Assembly: GCA_009792885.1 (NCBI GenBank)
Contig: WMCF01000029.1
Span: 4,854,000 to 4,917,999 of the forward strand
Reading direction: 5' to 3'
DNA: 64,000 nt
Source: Eremophila alpestris peregrina
Taxonomy: Eukaryota > Chordata > Aves > Passeriformes > Alaudidae
Of this stretch, positions 15,001 through 30,000 are shown in pieces (positions within the stretch are counted from its first letter, which is position 1; every line of letters starts with the position of its first letter). Made by a program: the position numbers and the translations under genes. The notes below the pieces were generated by a model that was not told the DNA's origin, did no database searches, and worked only from the letters and a program-made list of their open reading frames with translations.

Positions 15001-18000
15001 GGACAGACAGGAGAGTAACCATCACACATGGATATAAGCACAGTGACTTACAGACTTAGCAGATGACCAGGAAGAATCTAAATTCAAGTCCCTGGTGTGC
15101 TCTTGAGATTTATAGCTTTAGAGGTGGATAAACAGTAAGAAAGATAACAGAGTCAGCATTATGTAGAGTCAGAGAAATTATTTTTACAAAGATAAAGCAT
15201 TTCTATACTTGAAATGTCTGGCAGTAGAAAGAGAGCAATACAGAGCCTTCAAATTGTACTGGTGGTAAGAGAACAGGGAAAAGGCAGCTTTGAATGTAAG
15301 TGAAATATGGTGCCTTGAAGTTTTTGTGGCAGTGTTCTGAATATTGCTGATGACTTATAAAATTCCAAGTGTTACTAAAATACCGAGGATCAGGTTTTGA
15401 ATGATCCTTTCTTCATCCTCTTTTTTGTACTCCATCATTCCAATGTACTCTTTGGGCACAGTGGGTGCATGGGCTTCAGCTGTCAAACACAAAAGCACTG
15501 TTACTTCCAGGTTAATGGCTAAGCTAATGGTCATGTTAGAACAAACTACTGGAGAAAAGCAGTTTTCTCTGTAATTAATAGAGTACAGGCCCTGTCCACA
15601 CTAATGCTCTTATCTTATGGCTCCAAGCATTATGAGTTAAGTAACATTTATATTATTTATGAACAGCCTCACTGGGGTCAGCGGGATTAGTTGCAGTAAT
15701 AGGAAAAATAAACAGCAAGGTTATGCCTCTACATTAGACAACTTTGCACTGTTTCTGAGAGTATCCTGTAGTGAATAAATACTTTGTCTATAAGAGCTTT
15801 GTACAGACTAACTTCACATCAGGAATCATCTGCCACTTGGAGGCTCACAGGAGGAGTTCCTTGCCAGATGCAGCACTAACACTGCTGGCTCACTGAGAGT
15901 TTGTGTGAGGGTGTGCATTAACTGCTGCTGGCAGCACCTAATACCTCTGCCTTCATCTTTGTCATACAGACCAGGTCCCCTGTGTGCCTATGATTTAGCT
16001 GGGGGAAAAATCCAAACAAACCAGGAAAGGACTTTTATGTAATTTGTGTTGATGATTCCCCTGGCACATTTTTCTGAGGTATTAAATTTCTAACTCTACC
16101 CCAAACTCCACCTTTTTAAAAGTATTTTTTTTCTTCAAACAGACACTGAGCATTCAAAACTATTAAATAAAAAAAATCACATAATAGTATCTTACCTTTT
16201 TCAATAGTCTTGGTGAGAGTTTTGATCTGATCTTCTAATTTTTTTATTATTCTGTCTTTCATGTCTAGCTTTTCTTCAAGATCCTGTAATAATCAAAGTC
16301 AGTGAGTTCAGAGTAAATACAATAAAAAAATGTCTTCTACTGCTCCATGTTATTGCCACGATTTAAGTGCACTATGATGTGCTTTTATTTATATTTGCTG
16401 GAAGAAACACCTTCCTATGTTTTTTCTCCCTCAGTTGCTGAAGAAACATACTATCCATAGCACAAAAATCATAATTTCATTATTTTTATCCTGAATTTCA
16501 AGTACAGTTTCTTAATGACAATTTCATTTCCTCACCATGTTTTCCACAGCAAGTCGAGTTGTCACTTGCTTTATCTTGCTTTGTACTTCATCCTGGACTT
16601 CATCTTGCATCAAACCATTGCTCAGCCCCTCAATTCCTTGGATTGTGTCCTTCAGACTCTCTTTTTCCTTTATGTCTACTTCATTCTGGGCCTCAGTAGC
16701 TCTAAAAATAGATTAAAAGTCTTGTCTCTTAATCTTTTGTGAAGGCACAGCCAGATCATACTTGGCCATTAGTTATTAACTGTACAGAGCACTCTAAGAC
16801 AAATCTGAAGTGGAATGAAATACTTTTAAGAGTTTAAGTGACTCTGTTACCACAGCTTAGAGTGACTACATTTCTTATATATATAAAAAAAAATTAAAAA
16901 GATTACCTGTGTCTTTGTGTCCTATCCCGTTCTAGCTCATAATGCAGCCGATTTGACATCTCTTCCATTTTTTTTCAGTAATAAATGGCAACAAAACCCA
17001 AAACAAAACAAACAACAAAATCAAAGGTATTTTCTGTTCAGTACTAGTATTCAGTAAATCTTTCTTACACTCATAATTTTGTTTCATCTAACGAAATTGA
17101 ACGACCTGCCAGATAATCTATCAGAGAAATATGTGACTACTCCACACCACACAGAAAATTATATGGGATGAAGAATTTTGATACTACTAAATTCTTGCAG
17201 TTGGCAGTAAAACTACTCATAAATTTTGAATTAGTTGCCTAGGAAGACACTGCAATTAGAGATACTCCAAGTCCTCAGCAGAGTATGCTTTCCTAAATTG
17301 AGAAGAACTTTTCCCTCTGTCTCCCACTGAATTTTGCAGCATTCTCTTAAGTCCACCTCATAGAGTTTGCCTTAACTTCCAAATGATCTTCTCTTTTTAT
17401 GACTGCTTCCAAAGGACAAATTCCATCCCACATATTCTTAGCAGAGCTCTATGGAATATATTTGGAGACTTCCAAACCACAGAACTGAATGACCTCAAAA
17501 AGGTAAAAAAAGCACATATTTGTGTTTGTATCTTATTCTTTAAGAAGAGATGTAAGCTATACAACACATTTTTTTTTTTTGGATTTGTTTCATTTGACTA
17601 GTAAGAAAGTACGTAATAAGGCAATGAAGTCATCATGGAATATTGATTCAGCTTTTAAAAGTTCAGTTCCAGGGAATTCATGGAGTTCATCTCAACAGCT
17701 GAAAGACTGGGGACCACAGTGGGACCATTACCTTTCAACTTTGTGGTCTGCTCTTGAAGACGGTTTTCAAGATCTAATTTTTGATTTTCAAGTTCAGCAA
17801 CTTGCTGCTTAAGATCTGGGATTACCTGTTAGAGAAAAAGGAGATTTGTGTATTTCAGTACCTTCCTTCTTTTCAAATCCCTGCAGTAGCTCCTAAGTCA
17901 CCCCACAACCCTCAGCTGCCAATAGTCCCAACCAGAGACAGGCTCTTGGGGGTACTGCTGCCTGCTTGCCTGACTTGGTTAACTTTCCTGGAGGCACCTG

Positions 18001-21000
18001 CTGCTGGCCACTCTTAAAAACTAAATACTGAGCTAATCAAATTGTTGGACTGTCTCACTACTACCATTGTTCTGTTCCAGTTTAAAGGAAATTACACTAC
18101 GGCTTTAATTTCCCCAGTTCAATTAACAGTGAAAAAAAAGCCCTCAACATTCCATAAAGCAATTTAAAAAAATAGTATCATAAATAACTTTTCATTCTGT
18201 TTTCAATTCATGTAGCTGTGTTTTGAAAGCATTTCTTCACTTATTTTTCAGAAAAATGATATGGTATATGCTATCCCCTGGAACAACATCAGTTCCTTGT
18301 GTCAGACAGTTTTGCACACCACCAGTTGTCAGGCTCTCCAGCCCTGCCCATCGCTGGTTTTTGAATGTGTAGCTGCCCTCTGCTGGGGAGAGCCTCAGAA
18401 CTTTGAGGAGGCTTCTGAGAAAAATCTCAGATCAGGTTTATGCAAATTAGAAGGCAAAAAGCCTCTGTGAGGCTGCCCCAGCAAGCTGGACACTCAGACA
18501 ATAAATTTGGCTGTCTCCTTACACACTGCCCCAGCAGGCAGAGAAAGAGCCTTATGGATGTGCCATCTTACATGGCCCCATTTGTTCGAGCCTTGAGATT
18601 TCAAAGACATGACCACAATATTTTGAGTGCCACAAACACATCTGGGTTGTACTTCTACACCTGGACCTTACCAGATTTTCTGAGGTTAGCCTGCTAACCT
18701 CAAGCCGAATGCCATCATTTATGTCATTCTCCTCTCGGAATAATTTTTGTAGGTGATTAATATCTTGACTAAGATGTTCAACTTTAAAGTTCAAACCTTC
18801 AATCTCCTTCTCATATATTTCTTTCTGAGACTGAAAATGGCTTTCCAACACTCTGTTAAAACAAAAGGGAGCAAGAATATGGCAGATGTAGAACGACCTT
18901 GATTAAATGGGTCAAATTTAATACAAAGTGAAAACAAAGTACTGTGATTAACACACAGATATTCCATTACATCACTTGTGCATTAAAGGAGTTGAAAGTT
19001 ATGCATGATATCTCAGAGGAAACACATTTCCCTGACTGACACATACACACTTATCTCACAGGCTTGGTAGAAGTTTATTCAACTGATTTTAATCTGCTCA
19101 GCTCATCATATAATGTAGTGTTTGTTCATTTCCTTAACAGGAGTTCAGTATTGCACTGTAAAATCTGTTACCCACTGATCTTTCCATTTATCTTCTAGAT
19201 CACAGCTTGGAGTTATGGAAACACTGAAGAACTGAACTAACCTTGTGGCTTTTTTCAAGCCCTCGTAAGCAAACCACAGCTCTCCATCCTCATTTAAGTG
19301 TTCCAGATCCTCTGTAGAGAGTCTAGAATGCAAGGCAGAACTATCAGTGTGCAGATGGCCATAATGCATTTTTTAAGCTTTTTTGAAGATACCTCAGAAC
19401 AAAATTACCTGCTTCTTACATCTTCAAAATCATAACTTTCAAGAAGCTGCTTTGTAACTTCTGACATCTTTTCTGGAAAAAAAACCCACGAAGTTTATAA
19501 AAGTCATTATTTTTTCTGCATGTTTCATCATCTTGTGCTAGGTTACTATATTAAATGCTGCAAATACAGGTTTGCTCTATGGCATTATTATCATTAAACA
19601 AAGTTTACAGTAGTAGTGCTTCTTAAGTGCATTTTTCCAAAGAGAAAAACCAAGTCAGCGAGTTATATAAGCATATTTGGCATTATTGGACCTAGGACAA
19701 AGGACAGAGTGAATGAAAACTAGATAATGTATTGCTTACACATTTTTGGGTCACTTGTTAAACTCTAAGTGAAGTTTAAATTCTAGGTGAAATTTAAATC
19801 ATTAGTATTTATTTCTAAACACAAAGGAGAAATGTCTGGATTCAGAGTTTCCTCAAAGGGAAAGATCTCAGTGACCACTTTGTACACTGTATATATATAT
19901 ATGTATGAATGGAATTAAACCACCATGGGATGGGAAAGGGAACTGGAATGTTGTCATAGCTGACAAGGTCAGTTTAAAGTGGTCTGGCTCACACTGCAGG
20001 TAGGAATTCTCTGCACTATCTGATGTGTAGCTTACCCCTCAGTTCTCGCTTCTGTGAGTGGGCCTGCTTTTCAACATCCAATTTTTGTGTCTGAAGCAGC
20101 TCAATTTCCTTTTGCAACTCGGGTATTTTCTGAATCAAACAGAAATCATACACTGAGACAAGGAGTGGATGACAAGGGCTGAGTATCAGTTAAATCATAA
20201 TTATAATTGAGAACAAGTTAATATGGTGAAAAGCTTAAAATGCATTGTGTTTAAAGTATCTGGTTCTCAGACATCAGAGCAGAACAGTAATATGAGGTAC
20301 TTAGAGAACAAAAATGTGACTTTTCACTAATTTAAGGTTCAGTTTATATACTACATATATGAAAAATCCCCTGAGAAACTAATACTTTCTCAGGAAAAAG
20401 GAAGGAAGAAAGATCTATATATTTAAATTTATAAATATTCAAGCACAATTACTCTTGAAAACATGCACTTATTTCTGCAAGCAGTAACTTGCACTGTCTA
20501 CAACATGAAAACAATGCAATATAGTGATGCATCAAATACAGCTTATTAAGTACAACTTCTTCTAAAAATTTCTTCTGGAAATAAAGAAATTAGTGAAAAT
20601 AATCTATTAACAGAACATGCACATTCTCCACTTGCTTTATCTAGCAAAGACTCCAAAATTAAATGTGTCATGCTTCACCTGTGCTTGTTTTGTAAGCTGT
20701 CCTACTTCCATTTTCAAGCCATCCTGAGTGATAATTTCTTGCTGAATTTGTTGCTGTAGCTGAGCTTTTTCTTCTTTCAGAATCTTAATTTCTCCCTTGA
20801 GCAATTCAATCTCCTTTTCATAGTCCTGCTTCTGGTTTTGGAAATTCTTCTCAAGTATCCTAAAGAACACCATGAAAAGGTAATTTTATTCATCTACATT
20901 TGTAAGTGAAAAAGTGAATGTTTTGTAGAACACTTAAATGAACCACAATTACTTGAAAATGCTATCCTACATCCTCAGAACCCACCCACATAATGGATGG

Positions 21001-24000
21001 TAATGGGAAGAGAACATCCCTGTATTTCCTTAGAGATAATGGCACTAGGATGGAATTCAAGCAAAATTGAGTTTTTTCCACTCAAGGCCCATTCTCTAAC
21101 TGAGTTTGCCACCTGAACAGCTTCCCACTACATTCATGGCCACAGTCAGCACTGAAGGACACAGAAAAAGGACGCCCTGTGTCCTTCTCAGTACAACACT
21201 GCAGCAAAGTTTCCATTTTCCACCAGTCCCTGCTGGATTGGACTGGCTTCCAGCATAATACAGGTAATGAGAAAAGCAGAAAAACTAGCAAAAGAAATCT
21301 TCTTAATATAGTCTGAAGTTATTGGCAGCTGAAATCAGACTGAGCTGAAGCACCACAGAGCTTCCTGCCCTCAGGACCAGTGACTGATTGCTCCCTTCAC
21401 ACTTCAGAGAATAGCATTTCTCTGGTACTCAAGGTTCTCTGTCTTGTACTGGAAAAGAGTTATTGGGAAATCAACACTTGATCCAAGAGAAGCATGCTGA
21501 AAGCAATAGCCATTTGTTGATAAATGACAGTATTTTTACTGCAAATTAAATACCTAAGGGGGGAAAAGGTTCTTTCCTTTATATTTTTAACCAAATGTCC
21601 TTTACAAACACTGTTTTCCCCTCACACTCTTTCAATTCTGTCCTTTCATATTCACTTCACAGGAATTCTAACTGGTGTAGCCATCAGCTGCTCTTCCACT
21701 CCTGACCAAATGCTGAGGACATCTCCAAAGAAATCATTAGGATCAGAGTTGCATTTCAATTCTCAGAGACACATGAAAAGAAAGGAAACTGCAAAAGCAA
21801 GAGCAGCCTAATTTTCTGCATATGACTCATCCACAAACAAGAATGTGCTTTTCCTAAAGTCTTAATGAAGTACTTCAGGACCAGCACTAATACCCAATGG
21901 ACAGATTCATAAGTGATGTCAGCATAACACATTTACAGAAGGAGAAAGAAAGGTGGGAAAAGGGAAAAAATGAATGCTGTTTCTAAGAAATAAAATTCAG
22001 ACTACATACATTCGCTGGTTTTCTTCTTTTTGTACATCATTGAAGAGTTGCTGTGTGAGTTCATCCATCTTCTCTGTCAAAAAATATTTTAATATTTCAA
22101 TGACCTTCATGCAATTGTGTAGATTTATTAAAAAGCATGACCACAATGAGAAGTTCTGTTTCAATAAGTAATCCTTAACATATTCTGAGGCTGAAATTAT
22201 TTTCTCAAATGCCAAATTATTAAGTACATTTTACCAGTAATGTTATAAAAACAAAAAGATTCTGAAGCACCAAATAGTGCAATTATTAATCTAAAGTATA
22301 CTTGATCTCATATGCTGCCTGATCCTCTGAAATTAGATTTCTAAAAGTAGAGTATTAAAGGAAGCAAGGATGAAGCTACACTCTGAAGGAATACATGTGT
22401 ATGAAAAAGGAAACATAACAGGAGGACAGCTTCTGCTATTAAAAGAATAAATTTAATTTAACTATTAAAAGAATTTGCACACTTGTGCTACACATTCTAA
22501 GCAAGAGAAGGACCAACTTTCAATTTACTACAATTTCAGCATTTATGTTGCTTTTATTAGAACAAAAGTAATTTACTTTTGCTGAAAACCTGACTTTACC
22601 CCAGTATAACTTCTTTGAAACTCCCTTCAGTTATTGTACCTTTCATTTCCTCAGTTTTTTCTTGGAGTTTTATTTCTAAGGTCTCCTTCTGTTCTTGTAA
22701 TTCTTTATTCTGATTCTCAAGTTTTAAGATTTTCTGTACACACAAAAAGTAAGTAAAATATAGAAATTACAAAGGAGGAAGAAATAGGTCACAGAAGATC
22801 TTACATTTTAAGAAACATACATTCTCTTCCTTCCCTGCTGCCTCCCCCCAGAAGAGTACAGTTACTTAGGAACTCTCAAATCATGCACTTGATAACTCCA
22901 GTAAATGAAAACATTATTTGAAGACAAAAGCACACAGATGGCAATTATAATTTACCTGCTCACTGTCTTCTTTATATTTTTTCCCTTTCTCCTCAAATGT
23001 TCTCTTTTGAGCAGTTAATTTTTCGACTTCTGATTCAAGTTTCTGAATTGCATCCACATCATTCATATGAGCTGAAGCCAGATTGGTCAGTCGTTCCAGC
23101 AAACCATGATTTTCTCTACTCTACAATGAGCAGGACAGGACAAAAGAAAACAGAAAAATGCACTGAAACACTTCCACAGAATTTTAAAGGGAGTATCTGA
23201 TCTACTTCTGTTCACCATCCCTTATCAGTCATGATTATTTCAACCCAGGACTGTTTCCATCAATTAGATTAAAACTCCCATTTTAAAGACAATTTGGCTG
23301 GAATGGCTCCCACAAATAAGCTACAAAATAAACATAACGTTGAATTCCCCGAAGTTACATGTTGCACCAGAGCAATACCTCACACATCCTAACACAAACA
23401 ACCCCATCCAGAGACTGTACGGACTTAAGAAACAGTAAAAAAACCAAAAAGGTAATTGCAGACTCTTCTCATTTGCATAATTAACCCAAAAATACAATGA
23501 AGCCCTAGATGATTGTTTCTTCCCTGGGTGCAGAATGTCTAGTAGCTTATTGCAAAGGACCATAACCCTTACATATTCTCCTGTCTCCTCAATTCAACAT
23601 CTTTGACTAGAGCAGATATAATAAAAACTTAGTACAAATCAGGAGCTGACTGCCTCCCCTCACCTGTTCTTCTATCTTTTTCTGCAGTTGCTGAACTCTG
23701 TAGGAAAGCTGGATATTCAACACAAAGCGCCGAATGTTCTGGAACCTGCGCCTGGCAAGCCACGCACGGGCATATTTCTGGAGGATCACAGCCTTCTGCT
23801 CCTCACGCATCTTGAAAACAAATTAGCTGTAATTAGCTCAATCCACATCAATTATAACAGCCTGAGTCTACACACACACTGGTGAGGACATCTCATGGAA
23901 ATATCAAAATGCTGAAATATCCAGGCTGCAGACACATTTGAGCCACTGTAGTTATCACAATAAATGGTGTGAATCCAGCATAAACCAGACAGAGATCTTG

Positions 24001-27000
24001 GTGAAGAACCAGAAAAACGGAGCAGAGAGAACCAGACATGCAAAATGTAAAGTATGAGGGATAATTGCCATTGTGTTCACCTTTTTTTACAGAGCACAAG
24101 TTGTTTCCAGTTAGTGAAATAAGATTTTTGAGGGGCTGTACCTTCCGATACTTTTTTCTTGCTAGAAATCCTCTTGTGTAAGCTTGTATTGTTACAGCAG
24201 CCACGTGGATGAGCTGGCAAAGTCTGCGCACGAGGTAACCCCGGCAGTACTTCTGAATAGTTATAGCTGCCCATGTTTCCTTCAGATTCCTTGCAGTTAT
24301 AGCTTGCCTTAATTCAAAAGACAATAAAATTTACTTAGGTCACATTTGATTTCTCAGGCTCATTGCCTTGGTCAGTCAAATTACATATTACACACAAAAA
24401 ATTATAAGATATCAAAAACAAGCATTCATTATCAAAAATAGAGCTTGTTCTTCAACTAAAGTGAAAGAGAGGGAGTTATCCACAACTTTTAAATGTGTCC
24501 ACAAGTATTTTTCTGATGATCTCTTTATGAAAACCTCCAAGCCTACAAAGAGCCATGTTTCAGTCTGCTTTGTAAATGCCTGGGGCACTTCCTTAGCAAT
24601 AATTTGGCCATACTAATTGGTACACCCCTGCTTTCTTCTCTGGCTCTGAAGCTCAGCAGAAAGGCCAAGTGGGTCATCTATTATCACCTAAGGACCGAGC
24701 TCACAGGCAGACAGCCCTCCTGGGAATCTGGCAGACAACCCTGGAAACCTGTTGGTGTACTTGTGTCCTACCAGCTGAATCACTTGAACCACTTCATAAC
24801 TAGAATCAGGAGGGGAAATACAACGCGAATTGCTCTTCCATAAAGACTACACTTTGGGCATTATCCGGACCTGCTGTGTGCCCTCTGTGCCAGCCCAGGA
24901 GCAGTCCCCGGGGCAGGCAGGGTACCTGACGGTGCGCTGCCCGCGGAAGTACTGCTGCACCGTGAGCGCCGCGCTCCGCAGCCTCTGGAAGCGCCGCCGC
25001 TGCAGCCAGCCCCGCACGCGTGTCTGCAGCAGGATGCACGCCTGCCTCAGCCTGTCTGAGCGCAGCTTCTCCAGGTAAGCCACCTGCCCAGCTCTGAAAA
25101 AAATTTTTGTCCTCCCAAACTGGTATTGGTTAGGATCCTGAAAAGAGAAAACAGTAGGTATATGAAGTTTTTTGTTTATTTTTGTTGACCAGATATTATC
25201 TTCCTTTTATAAATTGTCACTTTAGGTAAGCTCTGCTTCAAGACACGATTTCCCTAAATAAGAATATCCTCACTGCCTACTTTGTAGATAGGAGTATGCA
25301 GGGAGAAAACCCACTTAGCAGGAAAGACACAGAGAAGTACATCTAAAGTTGTACACTCGTGATCTAAAATTAAAGGGAGGCTCTGCACTTATCATCAAGG
25401 CCTTAACAGCAACCTCTTCACCTCCTCCTACAAGTCTGGTTCCATGGGCTCAGCAGCACCTTTTGATGCACATTTCTAGCCTGGAACCAGTGAACAGTGT
25501 GAGCAAACTCGGTGTGAGGCAGCTTTTAAACTCCAACTCTTCCCCCTTGGTCTGTGCCAGAGCTCCTTAGCAAGTGTGCCTGTGTTTGGTGTCACACATC
25601 CCTGAATCTGAACCCAGTCCTGACCTGCTGACTTGACTGGGACCAGCCTCACCACCACAGGCTCATCTAACAAATAGAAGCAATGTGCAAAACAGCTAAT
25701 TTTTGAACAGCTCCCCAATATGCTGCATTCTACCATCATAATCCCTCTTGTGCTTGTAATACTTGACAAATATATACCATTTACTGTGTACTAGTTTATA
25801 AATACAGGATATCTTCCTCTTTGCAAGTCACAGTATTAAGCACAGAGTGGTTAAATTCTCTACAGCCACATCATGACTGTCACACCACAAGGTTACTGAC
25901 CCACAAGCCTGTGTACAGCACAGTAAATCAAGAAAACCAGTAATAATGTAAATACTTTCCTGTCTGAGGAGAGCTCCTGCTCTTGGCAAAAGACATGTTT
26001 TATTACTAACAGATCCTGTAATACATCTATTGGTTGCTGCAGACAAACCCACCTGGATCAGCCGCTGCAGAACAATCTTGCAAATCTGTTTCTTGTCATT
26101 TATGGAGAGTTCCTGCTGTGTCATAAGGATGCTGTAACGGCTGAAAAACTCAATGTAAGTCCACCTGGAAAATTAGAAGTTAACAAATTATTTCATTAAC
26201 AGACAACCAGGTGTTTTTTGGCACAGAGAGGCTCAGTGCTATCCCTACCTGGATGGGTAGCTCTGAGCACTAATCCGAATAGTTTCCAAAACACCACAGG
26301 CTCGCAGCTGCTGAGCAACTCTTTTGGAATCAAACCTAAAGAAAAAGCAGTGTCATACTTTACATTTCTGCTGGGTTTGGCATGTTGTAATAATTAGAAC
26401 CATTCTAACAACTGGATTTGTATTTCTGCCCATAGGACACAAAGCTCCCTGCTTCTTATATAGTGTTTCACTCTGTATCACATATTGAAAAGACAAATAA
26501 ATTAAAAAAAAAAGGGTTTTCTGTTTTTCTCAAAACCAAATGAAGACTGTATTTACTTCTCTCATTAAAATTCCTATTTCCTTTCAGTATTAACTGTGCC
26601 AGTTCTAAGTAGGAAGTGGTAAAGAATAGTCCCACTCCCAACACAAAACGTACACAGAAATAAAACCCCTCAGCAACCCACCAGGAAGAAATTCTTTAGG
26701 TATTCTTTAGACCATTCATTATGAATAAACCAGCATTTGCTTATTAATACCTGGGTTCAAAATTACAAACACAAGGCATGGAAAGGCCCTTTCCTGTTCT
26801 GGACCAGAGCTGATACACCCACAGAGCACACCTCCAGTGTCAATTCAGTACTAGCCAAGAGACTCCTGTGGCTGGCAGATGACTACAGTATTCTTTCAGA
26901 AGCTTATGGTGCATACTTTTAGTTTAATTCTGACACATTTTTATATTATCCAAGCTATTTCTGCCCTCACTGCAGAATCATGAGAGCTCACTGCAGTGAT

Positions 27001-30000
27001 AGTGATATAATATCACCAGTAATGTGATTTGCATGGAAAGATTTTGTCTGGCTACAAGAAAATGAACTAACATACTTAAAGGATTTCATTTAGAATCAAA
27101 GCTGGCCTCTTCCCTCCTACTCATATGTGATAAAAGCTTTAATTTCATTAAATTAAATTTAATGTCAGTGCACTGCCTTCCAGCTAGGAGTTGTATAACT
27201 GACACCAAAGTGCTTCCACAGGTCTGCCCACAGAAGAGACCAACAGCTGCATCAAAGTTAACTCCTCCTCACAGGTTAGTGGTTATCAATCTGGTCAAAG
27301 GAATTACGAAAATTATCTGCTACATGTGACTGTATTAAAACATTAAAATTACATAAAAACTGGGGAAAAATCTGGGGCTATGTTCAACACTGTTCACACC
27401 TTTTCTGACTTCTAAAAGCTCTTTTAAATATTTCTGCAGACTAAAGGGAATTCCACAAAGACTATGGCAGAGGTTTTAATTCTCTACATATGAATTTGGG
27501 TTAATCCATACTGCATAAGGGCAACACACCTATACAAAATACCTATCAACTTAAACCAAAGGAAGAAAACCTTTACCATAAAAATGTTCTGACAAATACA
27601 CAAGGACTAGTATCTAACTTGAAAAATATCAGGTTAAAGGATTTTTAAGGTAACAATAATGATACTTAAATATTTCATTTTTGTAAGAAGACAATATTTT
27701 TTTCAAATTCAGCTACTTGGAAAGGAAGGCCATGTTCTGTATGGGAAGTCTCTCAACAACAAGAATTCAGCTTGCTGACACACCATCACAGTGATACAGA
27801 AAACCACAGCTGAGCACAACTAACATACTTACTCAAAAGGCAGCTTCTCATCATTTGGCTTTATGCATCTCACATAATGAGGAGTGGTTGCATTGAGAGT
27901 CACCATGAGTAAGGACAAAGAATTCCTGAACTAGAAAACACCAGATATAAGAGTTTTGCTAATGAAACATTTCCAGTAAAAAGTCAAATCTTAGTCTTTT
28001 AACTATTTTTATTATTTTAAAATAATAAATGGACACTGGGAGATAGAGTTGGATCCTAAATGCAGGAAATTGAAGAGTGTGGCTGTACCCAACAGCCTCC
28101 TATACATAAAATAAACACACCTACTCAGACCCAGACCTGGAGCACTGCTCTGTGGCTCTTGCTGTCCTGAAAACTGGACAGTTCCCATGAACAGTGACAG
28201 AATCCAGTCTCAGACTGCCCAGCATTTCCCAGAAAGTACAGACACCACAGAGAAGCAGGTTTGTGCAGTACCTTACTGCCCACAGTGGTCCGGAGCTGTT
28301 TGTTGGGTGATTTCAGAACAGGTCTGGCAGATTTGATGTTTATAGTTGAACTGAAAGGTGAAATGGACACTGGACTGTCTTGAAAAAAATTTGCACACAG
28401 ATGAAACTAAAAGTGTGGTGAAAGAACCAGAGTTAAACACTGTGTAACTGCAGCAACGTTTCAATCAAAATTACATTTACTACAGCAAAAAATGCAAATC
28501 CCTTAATACTTAGGCCAGGTACTGCTGGATTTTGAACTGGGTGTTTAAGCCACAAACAAACAATAACTGTGAAAAGAGCTGCAATGATCCTGAGTCTATT
28601 GTGAAGCACTTAAACATTTCACACACAAATTCAACATCTGTGAAAGCAGCCTGCAAAAGCTATTTCAATATAAGCAAATAGGGACATAAACTCAGAGCAG
28701 AGCTAAAAATAAAAGCACTTAAGGCTGTATTTTCACAACGTGCAATTAAAATAAAGAATATATTTTCAGGTCAGAGGAAGTTAGTTTGTTAAGGGTAATC
28801 CTGAAGTCTCAAGGCTGAAGACTTCAAAGGAACAAGCAGATGGGAAGTGGCAGGCACACATAAGACACCTGATGTTTTCCTTGCCCTGGCATTTTCTTAA
28901 TCTCTTCTGAAGAATAAACAAAGGCAGTTGTTAATGATAAACCACCTATGAAAGGTGCATGTCATGACTGCAGAAAAAAAAAAGTTTTTCAGTTACAAGG
29001 ATTACAAAATGCTCTTGAAGGGAGATATTAAAAAAAACGCCAACATAACTAGCAAAGTAAATGCACAGATATGAAGGAAGTTGAGCACTGTGTTTTTTCA
29101 TTTTGTATATTATTTGAAGGTAAAACTATACACTTCTTTGATACTAATAAAAATTAAGACTAAATTAATTTATTCAACCTATTAAAAAATCTGTATAGCA
29201 GAAGAAACATTTTAAAGTCAGATCTGAATTAATTCCAATAAAATCAGGTATTCAGAAGATAAATCATTACTATTTGTCACAAACCTTGCTCTCTTTCAAG
29301 ATTTCAATCAATACTTCATGTACTGTATCTCTGTTTTTTTCCAGAAATCCTTCACATTTATATTCTACCTGTGCAAACAGGAGAAATCATTAACTTTTCA
29401 GCAACACATAAACACATAAACAGTTGGCAAAACAAACATTTTTACTCTCCCAGCTGTGATAGCCAAGAGCTCTTTGTTAATCTCAAACATGGTGGCTGAA
29501 ACTCTGCTTTTCCCAACTCCATTATCTCAAGGTTACATCCATGCATCCTGCACATTTAGAAGCAGGACAAACTGCCCAAATCCAAATCCTTTTGCCTTCA
29601 TCAGGAATGTCTTTATTATTCTTCATTATTATATGATTTATTATTCTTCATTATTCTATGATTTATTATTCTTCATTATTCTATGATTTCAAATCAAGGC
29701 TCAAGGCACCAAAAAGGAATACTACATCTGAAATGTAAATAACTTAAACTAAAATGTGTATAAGCTACAACTTCAACTGTTCTTTTTATACATTCTATTA
29801 TTTTTCTGCTTTTTTATCTTGATGATTTCTTTTTATGCTCTCCAATTCATAATATTAAGCACTTCTCACATTTAAATGGCATGTTACAGGCAGTATTACC
29901 AATAAATAAATAGCACTATGTATTGGAGATCAATTTTATAGAAGTTCCAAATGGGTGTGGTTAATATTTCCTACTTCCTATGTTTGTTTTTTTTTTTTTC

